Shown here piece by piece: positions 32,152 to 34,687 of a stretch of 34,687 nucleotides of DNA (positions are counted from its first letter, which is position 1; the number at the start of each line of letters is the position of its first letter). Origin of the DNA: Anaerolineae bacterium (GTDB lineage: Bacteria; Chloroflexota; Anaerolineae; Aggregatilineales; Phototrophicaceae); the NCBI GenBank assembly GCA_022820125.1, contig JAJEGA010000114.1, forward strand, positions 1 through 34,687, given 5' to 3'. Below the pieces are notes generated by a model. The model ran no database searches. It was not told the DNA's origin and saw nothing but the letters and a program-made list of their open reading frames with translations. A program made the position numbers and the translations under genes.

Positions 32152-33183
32152 CTAAACCTCCAGCACCACTTTCCCAAAGACCTCGTTGGTCTCCAAAATG
32201 TCCTGCGCCCGCCGCGCCTCGCTCAAGGGCAAGCGCGCGCCGATCACCGGCTTGATCCGCCCGGCGAAGACCTGCTCCATGAAGGCGACATAATCGCGGT
32301 GCGGTCCCATCGTGCTGCCGATCAGCGAGATATGGCGCGCGAAGAGCTGCGCCACATTCAGCTCGAAGCCGTAGCCGCTAGTGCCGCCAACGATCAGAAT
32401 CCGCCCGCCGATGCGGCAAGCGCGCATGCTCTGCCCCAGCGTCGCCGCGCCAACGTTATCCACCGCCACATCAACGCCGCGCCGATTCGTGAGCTTATAC
32501 AATGCCCGCGACCACTGCGGCTCGTCTGCGCGGTTTATCGTCACATCCGCGCCGATCGCTTCCGCCTGGGCGCACTTCTCGGCATCGCTGCCGACCACGT
32601 AAACGGTCGCGCCAGCGAGTTTGGCAATCTGAATGCTGATGCTGTTGACGCCGCCGCCCGCGCCGACAATCAACACTGACTCGCCTGCTTTTAAGCCGCC
32701 GCGCGTGATGAGCGAATGCCAGGCGGTCACGCCAACAAGCCCGACCGCCGCCGCCTCGCCGAAATCAAAACCATCGGGCAGCTTCAGCAAGTTTCGCCGC
32801 GGCAAGACGATGTACTCAGCCGCCGTGCCGCTGTGATGCTCGCCCAGGATGGCGATATTCGTCTGATTCTCCAACCCGCTGTAGAGCGCCGGATCGTCGG
32901 GGCGCAGGACAGTAGGGTCAATGCAGACGCGGTCGCCGGGCGCGTAGCCGGCAACGCCTTCGCCGACGGCATCAACCGTGCCCGCGCCATCGGCGCAGAC
33001 GACATGGGGGAATTCCAACTCCAAGCCGCGCCAGCCAGCCCGCACCCACAGGTCCAGCCGATTCAGCGCCGCCGCCGCAATCTTGATCCGCAGCTCGCCC
33101 GCGCCCGGCTCGGGCAAGGGCAAGTCTTCTACATAGTCGACGACTTCCGCGCCGCCGTGTCCAGTTAGCACTGCTGCTCTCAT
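32152..33183 (-). CDS. MDR-family oxidoreductase (zinc-binding dehydrogenase-like)
   Basis: 343 aa medium-chain dehydrogenase/reductase using NAD(P)H. N-terminal GroES-like domain MRAAVLTGHGGAEVVDY, AAALNRLDLWVRAGW, FPHVVCADGAGTVDAVGEGV; Rossmann domain LIVGAGGGVNSISIQIAKLAG; ending LSEARRAQDILETNEVFGKV. The loop that normally carries four zinc-binding cysteines (after RVCIDP) has none besides that first C, and the catalytic-zinc cysteine is replaced by N in LNRLD, so it is probably zinc-independent (quinone-oxidoreductase or enoyl-reductase-like). ATG overlaps the acyl-CoA dehydrogenase stop by ATGA, so the two are coupled, which points to an acyl-CoA or fatty-acid substrate. Confidence 0.87.
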   Translation of the reverse strand: MRAAVLTGHGGAEVVDYVEDLPLPEPGAGELRIKIAAAALNRLDLWVRAGWRGLELEFPHVVCADGAGTVDAVGEGVAGYAPGDRVCIDPTVLRPDDPALYSGLENQTNIAILGEHHSGTAAEYIVLPRRNLLKLPDGFDFGEAAAVGLVGVTAWHSLITRGGLKAGESVLIVGAGGGVNSISIQIAKLAGATVYVVGSDAEKCAQAEAIGADVTINRADEPQWSRALYKLTNRRGVDVAVDNVGAATLGQSMRACRIGGRILIVGGTSGYGFELNVAQLFARHISLIGSTMGPHRDYVAFMEQVFAGRIKPVIGARLPLSEARRAQDILETNEVFGKVVLEV

Positions 33184-34397
33184 CGCAACCCCAATTCGTT
33201 TCTGGCGATCACCATGCGCTGGATCTCGCTTGTGCCTTCATAAATCCGCGTGATGCGCGCATCGCGGTAATAGCGCTCAAGCGGCATCTCCTTGCTGTAA
33301 CCCATGCCGCCGTGGATTTGCAGCGCCTCATCGGTGATGTAGGCGGCCGCCTCGCTGCAGAACAACTTCGCCATACTCGCTTCGGTGGTGTAGCGGCCGC
33401 CAATCGCCATTGCGCGCTCTTTGGTGATGATCGCCTGATAGATAAGCGCTCGCCCGGCTTCAATTCGCGTCTTCATATCGGCGATTTTCTGCTGGATCAT
33501 CTGGTAGCTGCCGATGGGCGCGCCGAATGCTTGACGCTCGCGCGCGTATTCGAGCGCCGCCTCGTAAGCCGCTTCGGCGATGCCAAGCGCCTGCGCCGCG
33601 ATGCCGATGCGCCCGGCATCCAAAACCGCCATCGCGATCTTGAAACCCTGCCCGACGCCGCCCAGCACATTCTCAACCGGGCAAGCGTAATCGTCGAAGA
33701 TGATCTCGCTGGTGGCGCTGGCGCGGATGCCGAGCTTTGGTTCGGTCTTGCCGCGACTGAAACCGGGTTGGCTCGTATCAATCAGAAAGGCCGTGATCTT
33801 GCCTTTCGTCTTCCCCCCATCACCATGGGGGGACCGAGGGGGGTCTGCCGTCATGGTGAATAGCACGATGCGGTCGGCGAAGGGCGCGCTCGTCACCCAG
33901 CTCTTGCGCCCGTTGATGATGTAGTGGCTGCCGGCGTCATTCAGCACGGCGCGGCTGGCCATATTGCCGGCATCGCTGCCCGACATCGGCTCGGTCAAGC
34001 TGTAGGCGCCGATCGCTTCGCCGCTGGCCACTGGCTTGATCCACTCGCGTTTCTGCGCCTCGCTGCCGAACCACAAGATGCCGTTGCAATAGAGCGAGTT
34101 GTTGACGCTGAGGATGGTGCTGTGGCTGGCGTCGGCTTTGGCGATTTCGATCATCGTCAGCACATGCGCCAAGGTATCCATTCCCGCGCCGCCATACTCC
34201 TCCGGCATCTCGATGCCCATCAACCCCATCGCGCCCATCTTGCGCACGGTGTCAAGCGGGAACTCGCCCGACTCGTCATACCGGGCGGCCACCGGGGCGA
34301 TCTCGCGCCGGGCGAAATCGCGCACAGCTGTCAGCAGCATCTCATGCTCGTCGGTCAGCGCCAGGCTGAGCGGGCGTGTCGCTTCGTCTAGCGCCAT
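33180..34397 (-). CDS. Acyl-CoA dehydrogenase
   Basis: 405 aa FAD flavoenzyme that introduces the alpha-beta double bond in acyl-CoAs, passing electrons to ETF. Signatures: PEEYGGAGMDTLAHVLTMIE; FAD-binding AYSLTEPMSGSDAGNM and INGRKSWVTSA; ERQAFGAPIGSYQMIQQKIA; catalytic glutamate in RIYEGTSEIQR, the position used by short/medium-chain enzymes. Start set at ATG 34397 because GAGGAAGG lies just upstream; an in-frame TTG at 34415 overlaps that site. Residues about 182-199 contain an extra PPRSPHGDGGKTKG segment encoded by a palindromic insertion (33813-33832). Translationally coupled to the MDR gene downstream. Confidence 0.94.
   Translation of the reverse strand: MALDEATRPLSLALTDEHEMLLTAVRDFARREIAPVAARYDESGEFPLDTVRKMGAMGLMGIEMPEEYGGAGMDTLAHVLTMIEIAKADASHSTILSVNNSLYCNGILWFGSEAQKREWIKPVASGEAIGAYSLTEPMSGSDAGNMASRAVLNDAGSHYIINGRKSWVTSAPFADRIVLFTMTADPPRSPHGDGGKTKGKITAFLIDTSQPGFSRGKTEPKLGIRASATSEIIFDDYACPVENVLGGVGQGFKIAMAVLDAGRIGIAAQALGIAEAAYEAALEYARERQAFGAPIGSYQMIQQKIADMKTRIEAGRALIYQAIITKERAMAIGGRYTTEASMAKLFCSEAAAYITDEALQIHGGMGYSKEMPLERYYRDARITRIYEGTSEIQRMVIARNELGLR
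33813..33832. repeat. Perfect palindrome inside the acyl-CoA dehydrogenase gene
   Basis: CCCCCCAT, CACC loop, ATGGGGGG: an 8-bp perfect stem inside a longer C/G-run region (to 33843). It is in frame and adds residues to a surface loop. Confidence 0.85.
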
Positions 34398-34449
34398 TTC
34401 GTCCTTCCTCGACAATCGCCGCCGCTAAACTTTCCCCATTCAGTCTCTC

Positions 34450-34458
34450 ATTATAACA
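34450..34458 (-). promoter_or_regulatory. Extended -10 promoter for the acyl-CoA dehydrogenase operon
   Basis: Minus strand TGTTATAAT: perfect -10 hexamer plus TGn. Predicted start near 34443, with a leader of about 46 bases. -35 region weak. Confidence 0.5.
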
Positions 34459-34577
34459 TTCAAAGTGACCTAGCTGTTGTGCCGTGTCTCAACGAGAAAT
34501 GGTAAATTGCGAAAACCAAGCGTCTCTATTCGGTCAAACAAGATTTCTCAGTAAACGCAATTAAGTCATGCGAAAAA

Positions 34578-34687
34578 GGGCGATGCTAATCTGATTCGAG
34601 ATCTGTAGGGGCGAGACTTGTCTCGCCCACTATGTCGCCATTGTACATGTGGGCGACTCAAGAGTCGCCCCTACGACGTTCCTTCAT
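34578..34687. repeat. Direct terminal repeat, right copy
   Basis: Identical to bases 1-110, including a full dispersed hairpin (34604-34674). See the left copy. Confidence 0.95.

Overview
The window looks like a piece of a moderately GC-rich bacterial chromosome. My best guess at the source is an uncultured Chloroflexota (Anaerolineae-like) genome. The guess rests on the style of the large WD40/TIR protein, the secreted DUF3179 and choice-of-anchor Q proteins, the general L-amino-acid (Aap) ABC transporter and the many GTAGGGGCG intergenic hairpins; it is not proven. There are no phage, plasmid-replication, transposase, CRISPR, tRNA or rRNA genes that I can see. Bases 1-110 are repeated exactly at 34578-34687, so the record is terminally redundant. 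That is either a circular assembly of 34,577 bp or, more likely given the housekeeping genes, an assembly loop through a repeat.

Layout. 1-459: leader with a dispersed hairpin and a strong promoter. 460-7453, plus strand: aapJ (binding protein), an intrinsic terminator/attenuator, a second promoter, then aapQ, an oversized aapM (1130 aa) and aapP, together a complete amino-acid importer. 7576-10823, minus strand: two exported DUF3179 proteins, the downstream one fused to a DsbA-like thioredoxin domain, with the relic of a third DUF3179 copy between them. 11170-13883, plus: two tandem membrane-anchored SGNH/GDSL hydrolase paralogues. 13926-15302: radA. 15320-17797, minus: tsaC/sua5 followed by asnS. 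18131-19084, plus: an atypical SDR. 19077-23503, minus: a TIR-transmembrane-WD40 protein translationally coupled to a family 4 glycosyltransferase. 23682-25271: an exported 5'-nucleotidase with a clear terminator. 25272-26786: repeat-rich spacer, a GNAT acetyltransferase and a remnant of an SDR gene. 26787-28757: a secreted beta-helix protein with an SH3-like tail. 29012-31824: a DEDDh exonuclease, a low-GC TIR-domain protein, and a coupled pair made of a CYTH protein and an unknown protein. 32152-34397: a coupled acyl-CoA dehydrogenase and MDR oxidoreductase.

Most biologically suggestive items: (i) a receptor-like protein predicted to place a TIR domain in the cytoplasm and a roughly 14-blade WD40 region outside the membrane, plus a second, compositionally foreign TIR protein; (ii) the DUF3179-DsbA fusion; (iii) the aapM gene with a large extracytoplasmic domain and extra membrane block; (iv) a family of intergenic hairpins whose stem arms vary in a compensatory way, together with a second dispersed motif that supplies the stop codon of the CYTH gene; and (v) a perfect palindrome inserted in frame in the acyl-CoA dehydrogenase. 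No complete new defence or metabolic system can be claimed from the sequence alone.
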